Shown here one piece after another: positions 32,901-41,745 of a stretch of DNA of 64,000 nucleotides. Each line of letters begins with the position of its first letter. The stretch's first letter is position 1. The stretch is from Miscanthus floridulus. Its lineage: Eukaryota > Streptophyta > Magnoliopsida > Poales > Poaceae. The notes under the pieces were generated by a model that was not told the origin of the DNA, ran no database searches, and was given only the letters and a program-made list of their open reading frames with translations. The position numbers and the translations under genes were made by a program. The DNA is taken from assembly GCF_019320115.1 (NCBI RefSeq), contig NC_089586.1:1399388-1463387 (forward strand), written 5' to 3'.

Positions 32901-35813
32901 TCCCGTCTCGATACAGATTCGCGAGTTGTTTTCATGAAATGGCAAAATTGGGACTTTATACATACTGAATCCGTAAAAAACACAAAGAACTGCCAACCAC
33001 GGTAACAAAGTTAACAGAGTGGTAGATTTCTATTGCATCTCCATCTTTTGCTGGTACATATCTAAACTGGATTCTTTTGATGGTATATATCTAACAATAG
33101 GTTCTTTTGATGGTATAGACCCAATTTTCCCTTAAATGAAGAGTAGCCCATGGACGCTCAGGTTGAATCCTTTTTAGCCATAGCTATCTCGTTTTCGGTG
33201 CCCAGCCTAGCAACTCAAGTCAAGAATACCCAATCCTCCAAGATCAGTTGGCCTTTTGACCTGGCCCCTCCATTAACCTCCTTGCGCCCTTTCCACATGA
33301 AGGCTCTCCTGATCTTATCGATTGCCTTAATAACCCATTTAGGGAACTACAAGACAAAGAGCTGATAAATATGTATGGATATAAGCACTGAACGGACAAG
33401 AGTAGTCCTCCCTGCCGGGTGCACCATGGCTGCCTTCTACCTAGACAGGTTATCAGCAATCCTAATCCTATCCATAATCACATAGAATTCAGCTTTGGGA
33501 AGTTTTTTTATTGACAATGGTAGTCCAAGATATTTACAGGAAATTTCTTGAACCTTGCAAGGGAAGGAAGCTTGCACCAATTCCATATCATGTTCTCGGT
33601 ACTGTATGGGGCTCACAGAACACTTGCTAGTATTGTTGTCTAAACCTGGTGCTTCACTAACTTAAGGATCCCCTTGGTTAATTCCAAGTCCATGTTTGGT
33701 CGCAAAAAAAAAAAAAGAACTATATCATTAGCATGAATAGAGACCCGCTGACTGTTACCCTCATGGGAGGAGGGGCTGGAGCATATCATTGATGCTTGTG
33801 TTGCTAATGAGCGTATTGAGCACATCCATCACTAAGATAAACAACATGTATAGTTTGTTATCTGTACTTATTTTATTGTTTTCTATTGCTTAAAAGCAAA
33901 TACATGGTATAAGTAATATAACTCTTGTTATTCATTGATCATTTCCTTGTGTTTTGCTTCCAGAAAAAGTTTTGCTGCCTATGTTTAATATTGAAATGAT
34001 CAAATTCATTCCTGACATAATCTCCAACTGTGTGCCAACTTGGTCATCTTGATTTTTGCAATGCCTTTTTTTCCTATGTAGGCATCTTATAACTAATACT
34101 GAGAAACGCATTGTATGTTTTCACTATTTAACAACAGCTCTTGTTGCCTCACATGTTTTCTTCCATTTTCTCAACTTTCAGAAAAAATGGTTTTGTTCTG
34201 GCAGAAGATTTGCATGCTTCCCCTGGTAACCATTATCTTTTGAAAGCTGTGCCTTTCAGCAAAAATATTACGTTTGGTGTTCAAGGTATTTGTTATTTTC
34301 ATGTCAGAAATTTTGTTTTTGTGCATGTCAAACATGGTCCTGTTCTGAAATCCCTTGATTTAGATGTAAAGGAGCTGATCTCCATGCTTGCTGATAGTCA
34401 AGGAGACTGTTCAATAATAAGTAGCTACAAGCTGGATACAACCGATTCTGTTTGCCCTTCGAGGGTTCGTGCTATGTTGGCTTCTAGGGCTTGCCGGATG
34501 TCTACTATGATAGGTGATCCACTAACAAAAGTCGAGATGAAGAAGGTAATTACACATTCAATTAGCTTTTGATGGTACTTCTATGGTCTTTATTAAAGTT
34601 TAAATGTTGTTTCTCTCTCTTTAGAGTTCAGAAAAACTCCTATACTTCCAAACTTTGACTTGCCTCGCCGCTCCCCAACCCCCATCTCTTCCCTCGCCTC
34701 CTCCCCCTCCCCGCCGCTCCTCTAGCCATGGTTATCGCCACTGAGTCACGCAACAGTAAGGACAAGGCTTCAGCACCTGTGAACGAGAAGAGGTGGATAA
34801 TGTCTGATTTTGAGGTTGGAAACCTCTTGGGAGGGGCAAGTTTGGCCATGTTTATCTGGCCAGAGAAAAGAGTAGTCTTATTGTGGCTTTGAAAGTTCTT
34901 TTCAAGAGCCAGCTCAAACATTCTCAGGTGGAGCATCATCTGCGACACGAAGTGGAGATTCAGAGTCATCTTCATCATCCCAATATTCTTCGCCTGTATG
35001 GGTACTTCTATGACCAGACCTGGGTTTACCTAATCCTGGAATATGCTGCCAAGGTTGAACTGTTCAACAACTCACATTTCGTCACTGGGTAGAGCTCTAA
35101 TCTACCTTTTGTTGACGCTAATTAGGTCACCACACCGGTAGGAGTTAAATTGCTCGGTATAGGCAGGCCAAAGATCAGCCTAGCCGACCCTCAAGTGTGG
35201 AGAACTCGGTGCATGGGCTTCCTCTTCACAAGGTTCTTGAGCACCGGTGAATTGTCCAGAACGCGGACCCTTCCAGCGTGTAGAGAGGGTAGAGCCACCA
35301 CCGGCTGAAGTCTGCTTCTGCTCCACTCTCCCCAAATCGAGGGGAATGCTATTCTTTCCACTGTTGTTTATGGCTCCGGCCCTACTACCTAAGCTTCTGT
35401 GGCCCGAACTCCCCCACCCAGCCACCCTGAATTATCTTGTACTACTAGCACCGTGTAGCTCAACGGAGATACCAGCCAACTAATATGGCAAATTGCCCTG
35501 TACTAATGTAGCATACCAGCATTCCCTGTTGAACAACCTTCTTACTCGTCTATATGAATATAATATCTATTCAAAAAAGAAAAGTACTCCTATATGGCTA
35601 TATGTAATGCTTTCATCCCATTTTGTGTCTCTGCCATTGGAAGATAAGCATTCCTTTAAAACTACCTAGTGACGTGCCCTTTTTTTGCTTTTGCACTTTC
35701 AGATACTTAAAAACCTGACAGGATTAAGGTCCCCTTGGAACTGTCCACATGGGAGACCAACGATGCGTCACCTAGCTGACCTGCGTACTATGAAAAACAA
35801 AGGTAAGAATTAA
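20933..35813 (+). CDS. PMS1: DNA mismatch repair protein PMS1 (MutL homologue)
   Basis: Eleven exons join in phase to about 1001 residues: 20933-21181, 21295-21618, 21743-23191, 23580-23830, 23917-24043, 24656-24724, 24801-24874, 25056-25121, 34182-34285, 34364-34545, 35703-35813. The N-terminus is the GHKL ATPase: [16 protein letters not shown] and [12 protein letters not shown], then the transducer region with [10 protein letters not shown] (exon 3). A long acidic linker carries three about 39-residue repeats (residues about 490-610). The C-terminus has the MutL-alpha endonuclease signature [12 protein letters not shown], matching DQHA(X)2E(X)4E, plus [12 protein letters not shown] and [10 protein letters not shown]. 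The protein pairs with MLH1, nicks DNA in mismatch repair and acts in the nucleus. All catalytic motifs are intact. Intron 8 is 9060 bp because of nested transposons. The end is uncertain: exon 11 reads through to TAA at 35811, but G|GTAAG at 35801 could be a donor to a further short exon. Confidence 0.93.
22645..23000 (+). repeat. In-frame triplicated linker repeat in PMS1 exon 3
   Basis: Three copies of about 117 bp encode the pattern K-x-K/R-x-D-D-C-x-I-S-E-x-P-V-L-R-x-G-T-x-S-E-x-x-x-x-x-S-L-E. Copies start near 22653, 22770 and 22884. Copy differences keep the frame and are mostly substitutions. Confidence 0.85.
25167..25398. mobile_element. Tourist-like MITE in PMS1 intron 8
   Basis: Ends GAGGGTGCTTGG and CCAAACACCCCC form the terminal inverted repeat. 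TAA flanks it at 25164-25166 and 25399-25401, the duplication expected for Harbinger-derived Tourist MITEs. It lies 45 bp after the exon 8 donor. Confidence 0.75.
26330..26705 (-). repeat. 3' LTR of the Reina-like element
   Basis: Has TGTCA...TGACA ends and the same sequence as 31067-31442. It includes a TATA-like tract (about 26497-26505) and ends next to the polypurine tract. Confidence 0.93.
26588..30232 (-). CDS. Pol polyprotein of Reina-like chromovirus
   Basis: One open frame of 1214 codons. In order: zinc knuckle C-x2-C-x7-H-x3-C (residues about 48-63); aspartic protease with DTGSTHS (about 117-123); reverse transcriptase with [26 protein letters not shown] and the FFDDILIYS catalytic box (about 290-460); RNase H with [14 protein letters not shown] and [10 protein letters not shown] (about 550-660); integrase with the H-H zinc finger and the catalytic Asp (IALDF), Asp (VSDRDP) and Glu (GQSEAAN) (about 740-950); then a chromodomain-like region ([19 protein letters not shown]) near the C-terminus. 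No internal stop is seen. It overlaps the gag ORF by 152 bp in another frame. The last part runs into the 3' LTR. Confidence 0.93.
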   Translation of the reverse strand: MPGPQPRAPQAYGPATKAAAPTVAVEGRPVRRLNQAEMEERRRLGLCYNCDEKYGRGHNKVCKRLFLLDSKLEDEDDNVPETESPVFSLHAVAGVARGNTMQVQVTLGGITLVALLDTGSTHSFIAEAAAERTGLPIQPRPRLTATVANGEKVPCPGVIRHAPLVVDSIAFCVDLFVMPLAGYDVVLGTQWMATLGRLVWDFVAGTVSFQHHDRTVCWSGVPSLGALEACAATSSAPLLDELLAGFEDVFAEPRGLPPKRARDHTIVLKPGAQPVAVRPYRYPAAHKDELERQCSAMIEQGIVRRSDSAFSSPVILVKKADGTWRFCVDYRALNALTVKDAFLIPVVDELLDELHGARFFTKLDLRSGYHQVRMRPSDIHKTAFRTHNGLYEFLVMPFGLCNAPATFQALMNDVLRQFLRRFVLVFFDDILIYSRTWADHLRHLRAVISELRHHQLFLKRSKCAFGEGTVSYLGHIISETRVAMDPAKVQAILDWPVPRSARAVRGFLGLAGYYRKFVHNYGTVAAPLTALLKKEGFSWNDAATAAFTALKAAVTSAPILSMPDFTKPFTVECDASSHGFGAVLIQEGHPIAFFSRPVAPRHRALAAYERELIGLVHAVRHWRPYLWGRRFLVKTDHYSLKYLLDQRLATIPQHHWVGKLLGFDFSVEYKPGAANAVADALSRRDTEDQAILALSAPRFDFVTRLRHAQDTDSSLVALREEITGGTRDAPWSLADGMVQFNGRLYIPPASPLIREIMLAVHEEGHEGVQRTMHRLRRDFHFPNMKQLVQELVRVCLVCQRYKSEHLHPAGLLLPLPMPQGVWTDIALDFVEALPRVRGKSVILTVVDRFSKYCHFIPLAHPYSAESVAQAFFTDIVRLHGIPQSMVSDRDPVFTSTFWRELMRLLGTKLHMTTAFHPQSDGQSEAANRVIIMYLRCLTGDRPRQWLRWLPWAEFIFNTAYQSSLRDTPFRVVYGRDPPSIRSYEPGESRVPAVARSMEERAEFLDDIKYRLEQAQALQKRHYDAGHRPVTYQVSDWALLRLRHRAAASLPQTSTGKLRPRYYGPYRVIELINEVTVRLALPPGARIHDVFHVGVLKKFEGPPPDAPPPLLAVHHGAVVPEPDHAVRYRLARGVRQVLIHWKGESAASSTWEDVETFRAKHPTFQLEDELSLDGEGDVMWGRSYTRRRRARDIRRAAERAGRAAGAAREASTISG
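26706..26718 (-). other. Polypurine tract of the Reina-like element
   Basis: The minus strand reads ACGGGGAGGGAGAT directly before the 3' LTR; it primes plus-strand synthesis in LTR retrotransposons. Confidence 0.8.
30081..30914 (-). CDS. Gag of Reina-like chromovirus
   Basis: The frame is open from within the LTR (31256), but the Met at 30912-30914 starts the conserved part and follows the leader. It opens with a helical stretch ([20 protein letters not shown]), then [20 protein letters not shown] and the capsid core ([28 protein letters not shown]). The zinc knuckle lies in the pol frame instead. Gag sense is lost after about 30235, where the conserved sequence moves to the pol frame. This is either a one-base frameshift mutation or a frameshifting arrangement; most plant chromoviruses use a single gag-pol frame. 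Confidence 0.85.
   Translation of the reverse strand: MGDDLKAALEALATSVALMQKSIEANTKAIADLSIAGSSMSGAHPGFGGEHHQDRPPKHWRPEFPHYDGKSDPLIFLNRCESFFLQQQIIPDERVWMASYNLQDGAQLWYMQLQTDEGTPSWPRFKELLNLRFGPPLRSAPLFELASCRRTTTVEEYQDRFQALLPRAGHLDETQRVQLFTGGLLPPLSLAVQVQNPQSLVAAMSLARQMELMDQYTAAPPKATPRGIAWATTPRAPGVWPGHKGCRSDGRCGGPSGPSPEPGRDGGAPPSWAMLQL
31053..31064 (-). other. Primer-binding site of the Reina-like element
   Basis: The minus strand reads TGGTATCAGAGC two bases after the 5' LTR, complementary to the 3' end of initiator tRNA-Met. Confidence 0.88.
31067..31442 (-). repeat. 5' LTR of the Reina-like element
   Basis: 376 bp, TGTCA...TGACA ends, matching 26330-26705 without a difference that I could see. 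Confidence 0.93.
31626..33131. mobile_element. Non-autonomous Mutator-like element inside the LINE
   Basis: Inverted ends start GGGAAAATT and share ATACCATCAA, then AAGAACC, then CATCAAAAGAATCCAGTTTA over about 100 bp. Flanks TTAAATCAA (31617-31625) and TTAAATGAA (33132-33140) match at 8 of 9 positions, the 9-bp duplication length of Mutator elements. The core holds GC-rich sequence without a recognised protein and a nested hAT element. Confidence 0.8.
32034..32873. mobile_element. Non-autonomous hAT element nested in the Mutator-like element
   Basis: Ends CAGTGCCGGTCCTAGG and CCTAGGGCCGACATTG are inverted repeats. A perfect 8-bp duplication GTCTCCAG flanks it (32026-32033, 32874-32881), which is diagnostic of the hAT superfamily. 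It is 840 bp with no transposase. Confidence 0.85.
34645..35585 (+). pseudogene. Aurora kinase processed pseudogene in PMS1 intron 10
   Basis: Flanked by the 9-bp repeat ACTCCTATA (34636-34644 and 35586-35594), with an A-rich tail (AAAAAAGAAAAG) at its right end. It carries a C-rich 5' UTR, ATG at 34728, a Lys-rich N-terminus and kinase start [14 protein letters not shown]. After a frameshift near 34835 it continues with the [12 protein letters not shown] lysine motif, [15 protein letters not shown] and YLILEYA (to about 35050). The activation loop and most of the C-lobe are missing. The Aurora C-terminus resumes at about 35165: LPLHKVLEH, stop, [10 protein letters not shown], stop (to 35290), followed by 3' UTR-like sequence. 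Absence of introns, tail and duplication show retroposition; Aurora kinases act in mitosis. This copy cannot make a kinase. Confidence 0.82.
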
Positions 35814-36890
35814 CTCACACTCGTCATCTCTGCCCTTCTCTAGGAGTAATATATATGGCTATTGCATATTGACAAATCTCTTTTCAATGTTGCAAAAATT
35901 CTGCTGGAACAGATATCACGTTTTAACGGTAGCCCTGCTGATTGGCTGATTACGTTGGGGCCTATGCTGTTCCACTTTGGTTACTCCAAGTCGCAATGGA
36001 AGAATGTTTCTACTTTCTAGCTCCACGGCCAATATAATTATGACGTGTGCATATGAGCCCCGCTTGTAAATTAGAGTAATATGTATCCTAGGCCTTTGAA
36101 CTTATCTTGGAGTGCTATGTAGGTCCATAAACACTCAGATCGTATTTTTGGCACCCTAATGTTGTTTAAGTATGTTATTTAGGTCCATAACTCATCGGAA
36201 CAAGGTTTTGGCCGACATGGCGTGGACAGTGTGGCGCAAGCGCACGTGAGCCGCGCGTGAGCCTGCTTTATATGATTAATATATCTTAGAAAAAATCATA
36301 TCTTTTTTTTTGCGGAATTAAATGAAGATAATTTTTATATGAAAATTATAGATCTCGACGAGATCTACAACTTTTCAGTTTTGAGTTTTTTCATTTGAAG
36401 TAGTTAAGATGCTCAAAAAAAATTAATGATATATTTAGACTTAAGGGTATTTTCGTCTTTTTACACCTGCAGTTTGACGGCATTAGAGGCTAAACTGATG
36501 GCAGTGGCATGGATGTTACAAAAAAAAAAGTTGGAGCAGTGGCGTTGAAAATTGCTAAACTTTTCTAGGGACATATAAGACATTGTGATATTTTTTTTCG
36601 GCACACAGGAAATTCCCCCGGATACTACCACAGTCGACGAGGACTAGCTAGGTGATGCATGGGCACGCAGACTCGCAGAGCATGCCTGACATGACACGAT
36701 TGTCGATCACACTGTCAGACCGGACACATATTCGTGAGCGCGCTTGCTCACTGATGAGTACTCCGTAGTAATTAATTAATTAATTCATTAAGCGATCATC
36801 CATGGATAAATGCAGTGAGATGCAGCGGACGGCTAACCTGGCATTGGCATTGGCATTGGCAAGGTGGGCCGTGCTGGAGGTCGCGGAGGT
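35814..36890. other. Intergenic, mostly unrecognised
   Basis: Includes the possible terminal exon of PMS1 (an acceptor-like TGGAACAG at about 35904-35911 would add a few codons). Further right is AT-rich sequence with a GGTCC-rich block (36070-36190) that looks repetitive, and a TTAA repeat (36772-36787). No ORF is supported. Confidence 0.4.
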
Positions 36891-36891
36891 T

Positions 36892-37424
36892 TTAGGCAGC
36901 TGAGCCGGCGTAGATGCAGGCGAAGAGGAGCGCCGCCTTTAGGCTCAACACCTGAGCTTCAGACAGGAACGACGACGTAGGCTGCTTCTTCATGGTGGAC
37001 AGCAGCAGCTGTTTCTTGATGACCTTCTCCACGTCCATGGATCCAAACTGGGGCATCTACAAAACAGTGCATGCGCAGAGCGTAAGTTTCTGCAGATTTG
37101 TGCCAAATTAAAACAACTGCATATATATTCATCAAGAAGAAAAAAGTAATGTCCGTTCTTTCTCTTCTGCCGTCGTCGTAGAAATTAATTAAGCCAAGAA
37201 ATGAGGACGAACCATGCAAAGATGAGCCAAAGGGCTGGGCCCGACAGGAGTAATGGAAAAGGGATAAGATCGAGGAGAGAGGCTCACCGTCGGGTCGTCG
37301 GGGTTGGAGGCGCTGGCGGCGCTGGCTCTTCTCGTTTGCACTCGGAGCTGGAGAGTGTAGCTGTTGCAGCTAGCAGCGTGCCCGCGGCGGCCAGGAGGTG
37401 GATGAGCGAGAACAGAGATGGGTG
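36892..37424 (-). CDS. Unrecognised two-exon gene fragment
   Basis: Two minus-strand exons join through a good GT-AG intron: exon 1 from about 37424 to 37288 (donor GTGAGC) and exon 2 37056-36892 (acceptor TTTTGTAG), ending in TAA. The joined frame gives an Arg/Ala/Ser-rich segment, then NPDDPTMPQFGSMDVEKV, a Lys-rich helix, and a C-terminal hydrophobic stretch (SLKAALLFACIYAGSAA) that could be a membrane anchor. I do not recognise the family. No in-frame start codon is seen in exon 1, and a long-TIR element begins at 37434, so the 5' part is lost or lies beyond 42053. Short TTGGCA repeats (36842-36870) follow the stop. A host gene broken by the insertion is the simplest reading. Confidence 0.45.
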
Positions 37425-38689
37425 GATGTGTAGATTTTTTTTTAATATTTTTTTGTAAACTAATTTTAAATCTAATACTGTTTTTTTTAAACTAACACTT
37501 TTGGCCGCGCCTATTGCCATGTCGCGTCATGCATGGTGGCGCGATGAGAGGGGTGACGTGGCGACGACCGGGGCGCTGACCGGTGACGTGGCAGGGTCTG
37601 CCGCGCCATCGATCTTAGCGCGGCAGTGACGCGTCATAGCCCACGGCGCGGCAGGACCAAATAAATAACGCCCGTGAGCCGCCCTCCCTCCCGCCTACCC
37701 ACGAGCCGCCTGCCCTCCCTCCTGCCTGCCCGTAGCGCCGCCGCCGCCGCGCCTGCACGCCGACCGTCGCGCTTGCTGCGTCACGCACGCCGACGCGACA
37801 CGGACGTCCTCACTGCAGTTCAACCCTCGCTAATGTAAAATTTGGTGCCTATTTCTCAATAATAAAAAACCTCATACCTTCACTACCCCTTTATATTAAT
37901 CGTTAACCTTTAGATTGAGAGATTATTTGAAAATATACTTTAGCTGTTAATTTATCTTACATTGTATTATTATTTATATACTTTAATTATTAATTTTCTT
38001 ACAATGCATTATTAATTATAGCGAAAACAAATGTCTAATTAAAAGACAAGTGAAATATAAATTTATTTATGTGTTTTTTTGTGCACTGAACATACATATA
38101 TATAGTGACAAATATGGCTGGTTGAGTTTTTATGATTTAAATTGTTATATGCTTGTTTTCTTACATGAAAATATTAATCCAAATGATCATTTTACTCAAG
38201 CATATATTGAAAGCACTAGAACCTGCAAAATCATGCACAACATCGTCGATATCGTACTGCTATGAGTCCATCATAGCATTGTGCAAAAAAGTAGACAACT
38301 TATATTTTTAGACATATTAGTATAGAGTATAGGACTAATTATGACACACATGATAGTTCTTAATCAATTCATCTTATACTGGGCTACACATCCCTAGGTT
38401 AAAATTATAATGAGCTGCTCTAACAGATGCAGACAAGCTATTGTAATAATTTAATAAGAAACATTGATGAACAATATGTTCATACATAGAAGTTGCTTAT
38501 TTTCCTAGTGAAGTTGTTTAATATGTCTGTTAATGTTACTTTGAATATATACATGTGCTTTCATATTATGTTCCTATTGTATAAAAAGTAGTTCAAATTT
38601 TACAATGCTATATAATGTTAATTTGAATATTGTTAATTTGAATACTCTAACCCTTTGTTTATCAATTTATAACAGGATGGCCCCTCCCA

Positions 38690-41290
38690 CCCAGCACCCG
38701 TTGTACCCCTTCTTGAGGTGGAGTACGACGAGCCGCACCAAGCACACATCTTGAGTGACAGAAATGCAGAGGTGCCCTCGCCTCCTTTGAGGCCCCACAC
38801 GCACATCAGGGCGCACCAGTGGGACGAGCGTTACGCGCCGTACATACGGCGTGCCGGCTTTCTCGAGCTTGTCCGTGTTGTCAACTATGGTTTTCCGCCC
38901 CTTAACCCAGCACTATTTACTGTAGCGGTAGACAGGTGCGAGTACCCTCATTGTACGTAAACATTCTTATAATAAATTTGAGGCAACTAACAGTCGTTCT
39001 ATTCTTATAACAAGTGGAGCCCTAAGACCCACACGTTCCACCTACCTTGCGGCGAGATGACCTTGACCATGTAGGACGTGAATGCTATCTTTGGCCTTCG
39101 GTTGGGGGGACTTCCAGTGACAGGTATAGTTGACAACGATCACTGGAGGGAGCTGGTGGCTCAGTTTACTGGATTTTTTCCACTGGACGATGATGTTTCA
39201 AAGAAAAATAAGTGAGCAATTCAATCCTATTTAATACTTACATTGCTTTTCTGCGGCCATCGGGTCTCATTTTCTATGGTGAATTTCAGAAAAACTTTCA
39301 GTGTTTCGTCGCCATGGATCACAAAGTGCTTTGATTACTTGGACCCATAGGCTGATGAGGCTTAGATAGATAGGTTCACTAGAGTGTGGCTCTGGCACTT
39401 CCTTGGTGCTTTCCTCTTCCTAGATGCCTCGGGCAACACCACCAGCTGGATCTTTCTTGACATACTACGTCAGCCATGGGATAATATAGCGGCGTACAGC
39501 TAGGGAAACACAGTCCTGGCATGGACATATCGACAACTATGCATTGCCTACCGTCGCACCTCAGGGTATGCGAACCTTGGGGGTTGTTCCTATCTACTCT
39601 AGGTTTGGTGTTGGAAACGATGGCCCGTTGGGAGGCCCCTTAATACTGGTTTACCGGTAAGTACTTCGGTTCACTATATTCTTCGAGGCAGTTACATAAG
39701 ATTAAATTATTAATGGCTAATTCATTATCGTGTTCAATGCAACATTGGAATGGGCATGATACACTCCCTACAACTCTGTATATCTGGACACAAGCAGAGA
39801 TAGTTAGAGAGAATGCGAGGCGTAAGTATAGGGAGTACACGGACGGTCTCGACGTCCTGACACAGCACTAGGTTACACTCTCTTTACTATCATACATGTG
39901 TCTTATTCGATGTACACTATATCACAACCTAACTCAATTATGAAATGTTCAGGTGCATTGGTGTCCTTGGGATGCTCCGGAGCTCGAGTACTATCTGAGT
40001 CATGTCACTAGGGATGAGTTAGACGAGTATCGCTGCAACGTTCCTCTTATTTTCTTCCATGTGGTCGAGATTCACTTGCCCATCAGGGTTTGCAGGCAGT
40101 TTGGAAGAATGATAGGCTACCCACCACCGCTTTACTCCACCAACCAAGAATTGCATGGGTGCGTTATCGATTAATAACAAAGCTACAATTCAGAGGTGTG
40201 TATGGTAGAACTAACAATCATTTTGTTGTAGGTATGACTGCAGGAAGAGGTACAAGATCAAGGATTGGCGCGTGACACACAACGCGTACATCCACGACCA
40301 GCACACCTTCGACGAATACCTGCGGTGGCTTCATAGGTCTACGAGGACACATATCAAGCCCCCGTACACTGAGGAGGCGATTGACGAGAACGACAAGGAA
40401 GATGTGATCGAAGATGTGTACGACATTGCCACTAGGGACGACACACAACTACAGAGAGCCCCAGTTTAAAGATACGTGGTAAGATACTTGAATGGTATAA
40501 TTTGTTATCCATTTGGTATTAAGTATGTGTACTAAAACTTTCCAACCGCGTTTGTGTACTCAGACGACACAATTGTCAAGGCTGTCCAACGAAGTAGCGT
40601 TTCAGGTTCACGAGTCTAGAGGGCTGGGGCCAGGCGTTTTCGAGGCTTTTGTGGAGGTAAACATAAACTTTTTTGTTCCAAAAATGTTTCTTTATTGTAT
40701 ATGCGTTTGGAAAATGCACTAACTTTAACGTCTATTTATGCAGAAGGTGAAGCGAAGCTGCAGAAAGCTAGCACAGAAGCTGAGCTGCATGGACACTCCT
40801 TGGGTGGAACCGACAGTCTCGGTGCGGTCGGGTGGCACATCTTTTGGCTCTTTGAAGACACCAGCCGATGATAGGTGCCACTTCCGCAGTGTGTACACCA
40901 CCACATCATAGCGCTAGGAAGGACCCTACAACCGAGGACAACGAGGACGACGATGATGACGACGACGATGACCCCCGGGCTTCCGTAGACAGCACCACCA
41001 GTGGGACGATTGGCCATATGACGAGATCGGCATGTCTCAGCTAGGTGGTGCCCCGCTTGGTACCCAAGGAGCCTCACAAGTAGTATCAAAGGTAGTTTCT
41101 TTAAATACATAGGCTCCATGAACTAACGATCATAAAGATTATAAGTAATCGTGCATATCATATACTTGCAGGGTACGAGCCGTACGCACCGGCAACGCGA
41201 CCACACCGACGTTGGCTACACTCCCAATGTGTTGTATACAAATCCGAAGAGACAGAGGCGTCCGAGGGATCCTTACACTCCTGGGACTTA
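38690..41290 (+). pseudogene. Plant mobile domain (PMD, MAIN-like) gene, decayed
   Basis: Exon-like blocks in order: 38700-38938 (VEYDEPHQAH, WDERYAPYIRRAGFLELVR), 39016-39210 (WSPKTHTFHLPCGEMT, GLRLGGLPVTG), 39292-39658 (WLWHFLGAFLFLDASGN), about 39746-39870 (LYIWTQAEIVREN), 39954-40160 (WCPWDAPELEYY, VEIHLPIRVCRQFG) and 40232-40467 (IKDWRVTHNAYIHDQ). A low-complexity tail runs to 41290. This order matches PMD proteins related to MAIN/MAIL1 and the Ser/Thr phosphatase 7 long-form group, which occur both as host genes and inside transposons. In-frame TAG stops (about 39074, 39348, 39363, 39502, 39600) and a frameshift near the start show decay. It lies wholly between the long inverted repeats, so it was mobilised with the element. 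Confidence 0.75.
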
Positions 41291-41459
41291 GTTGGTTATG
41301 TCGAACTTATGTCGAACAAATATTGTTGTTCGAAACTTATGTCGAACAAATGTTATGTCCAAAACTTATGTCGTCCAAAACTTAGTTGGTTATGTCAAAC
41401 TTATGTCCGAAACTTGTTAGCTTGCGCATGGACTCCATTTATTTGCTTCATATTCGTTT

Positions 41460-41745
41460 CAATGCGTCGCGGCAGCACTGGTGGCCGGCGTGTCCCGGCG
41501 TATCTCGCCACCGGTGGCCGGTGTGTTGACCCCAATCCTCCTGAGCTTGGTCATCGCCGCCACGAAATCACCAAAGAAGGCACCTTGGTTGGACGCGTAG
41601 TAGTCGACCGTGCTGCGCGACCTCATGTCGGAGTAGAGCACATGGTAGAAGGCGTTGTGGAAGCCCACCGGTGAGGGGTCAAGGAAGGCGAAGGCGTTAA
41701 GGTCGGAGCTGCAGGTGCCGTTCAGCTGCGATGCGCCGTTCATTG
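41460..41745 (-). pseudogene. Class III peroxidase C-terminal fragment
   Basis: The minus strand reads GASQLNGTCSSDLNAFAFLD, PVGFHNAFYHVL, then YSDMRSRSTVDYYASNQGAF, FGDFVAAMTKL and TPATGGEIRRD. This is the last exon region of secretory plant peroxidases, which use H2O2 in cell-wall metabolism. About 15 residues expected between FYHVL and YSDMRS are missing, and the final Cys-containing end is replaced by other sequence. The heme-binding and catalytic histidines lie in parts not present. It sits just inside the right inverted repeat, in the position of a captured gene piece. Confidence 0.82.

Larger units (their letters stand above)
25600..33845 (-). mobile_element. LINE (L1-type) remnant in PMS1 intron 8, split by two insertions
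   Basis: The 12-bp direct repeat CATGTATAGTTT (25588-25599 and 33846-33857) is its target duplication. The LINE itself is three blocks read leftward: 33132-33845, 31443-31625 and 25600-26329. Block 1 gives the end of the reverse transcriptase ([20 protein letters not shown], then [16 protein letters not shown]). Block 2 gives [17 protein letters not shown]. Block 3 gives [20 protein letters not shown], then [19 protein letters not shown] (zf-RVT region). The blocks join in frame when the insertions are removed. The 5' end is truncated near 33845, as is common for LINEs. In-frame stops and frameshifts make it dead. Confidence 0.85.

Noticed and set aside
35180..35483. Small ORFs on both strands resembling a secreted peptide
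   Set aside because: The plus strand here is the Aurora pseudogene C-terminus and 3' UTR, so these frames are incidental.
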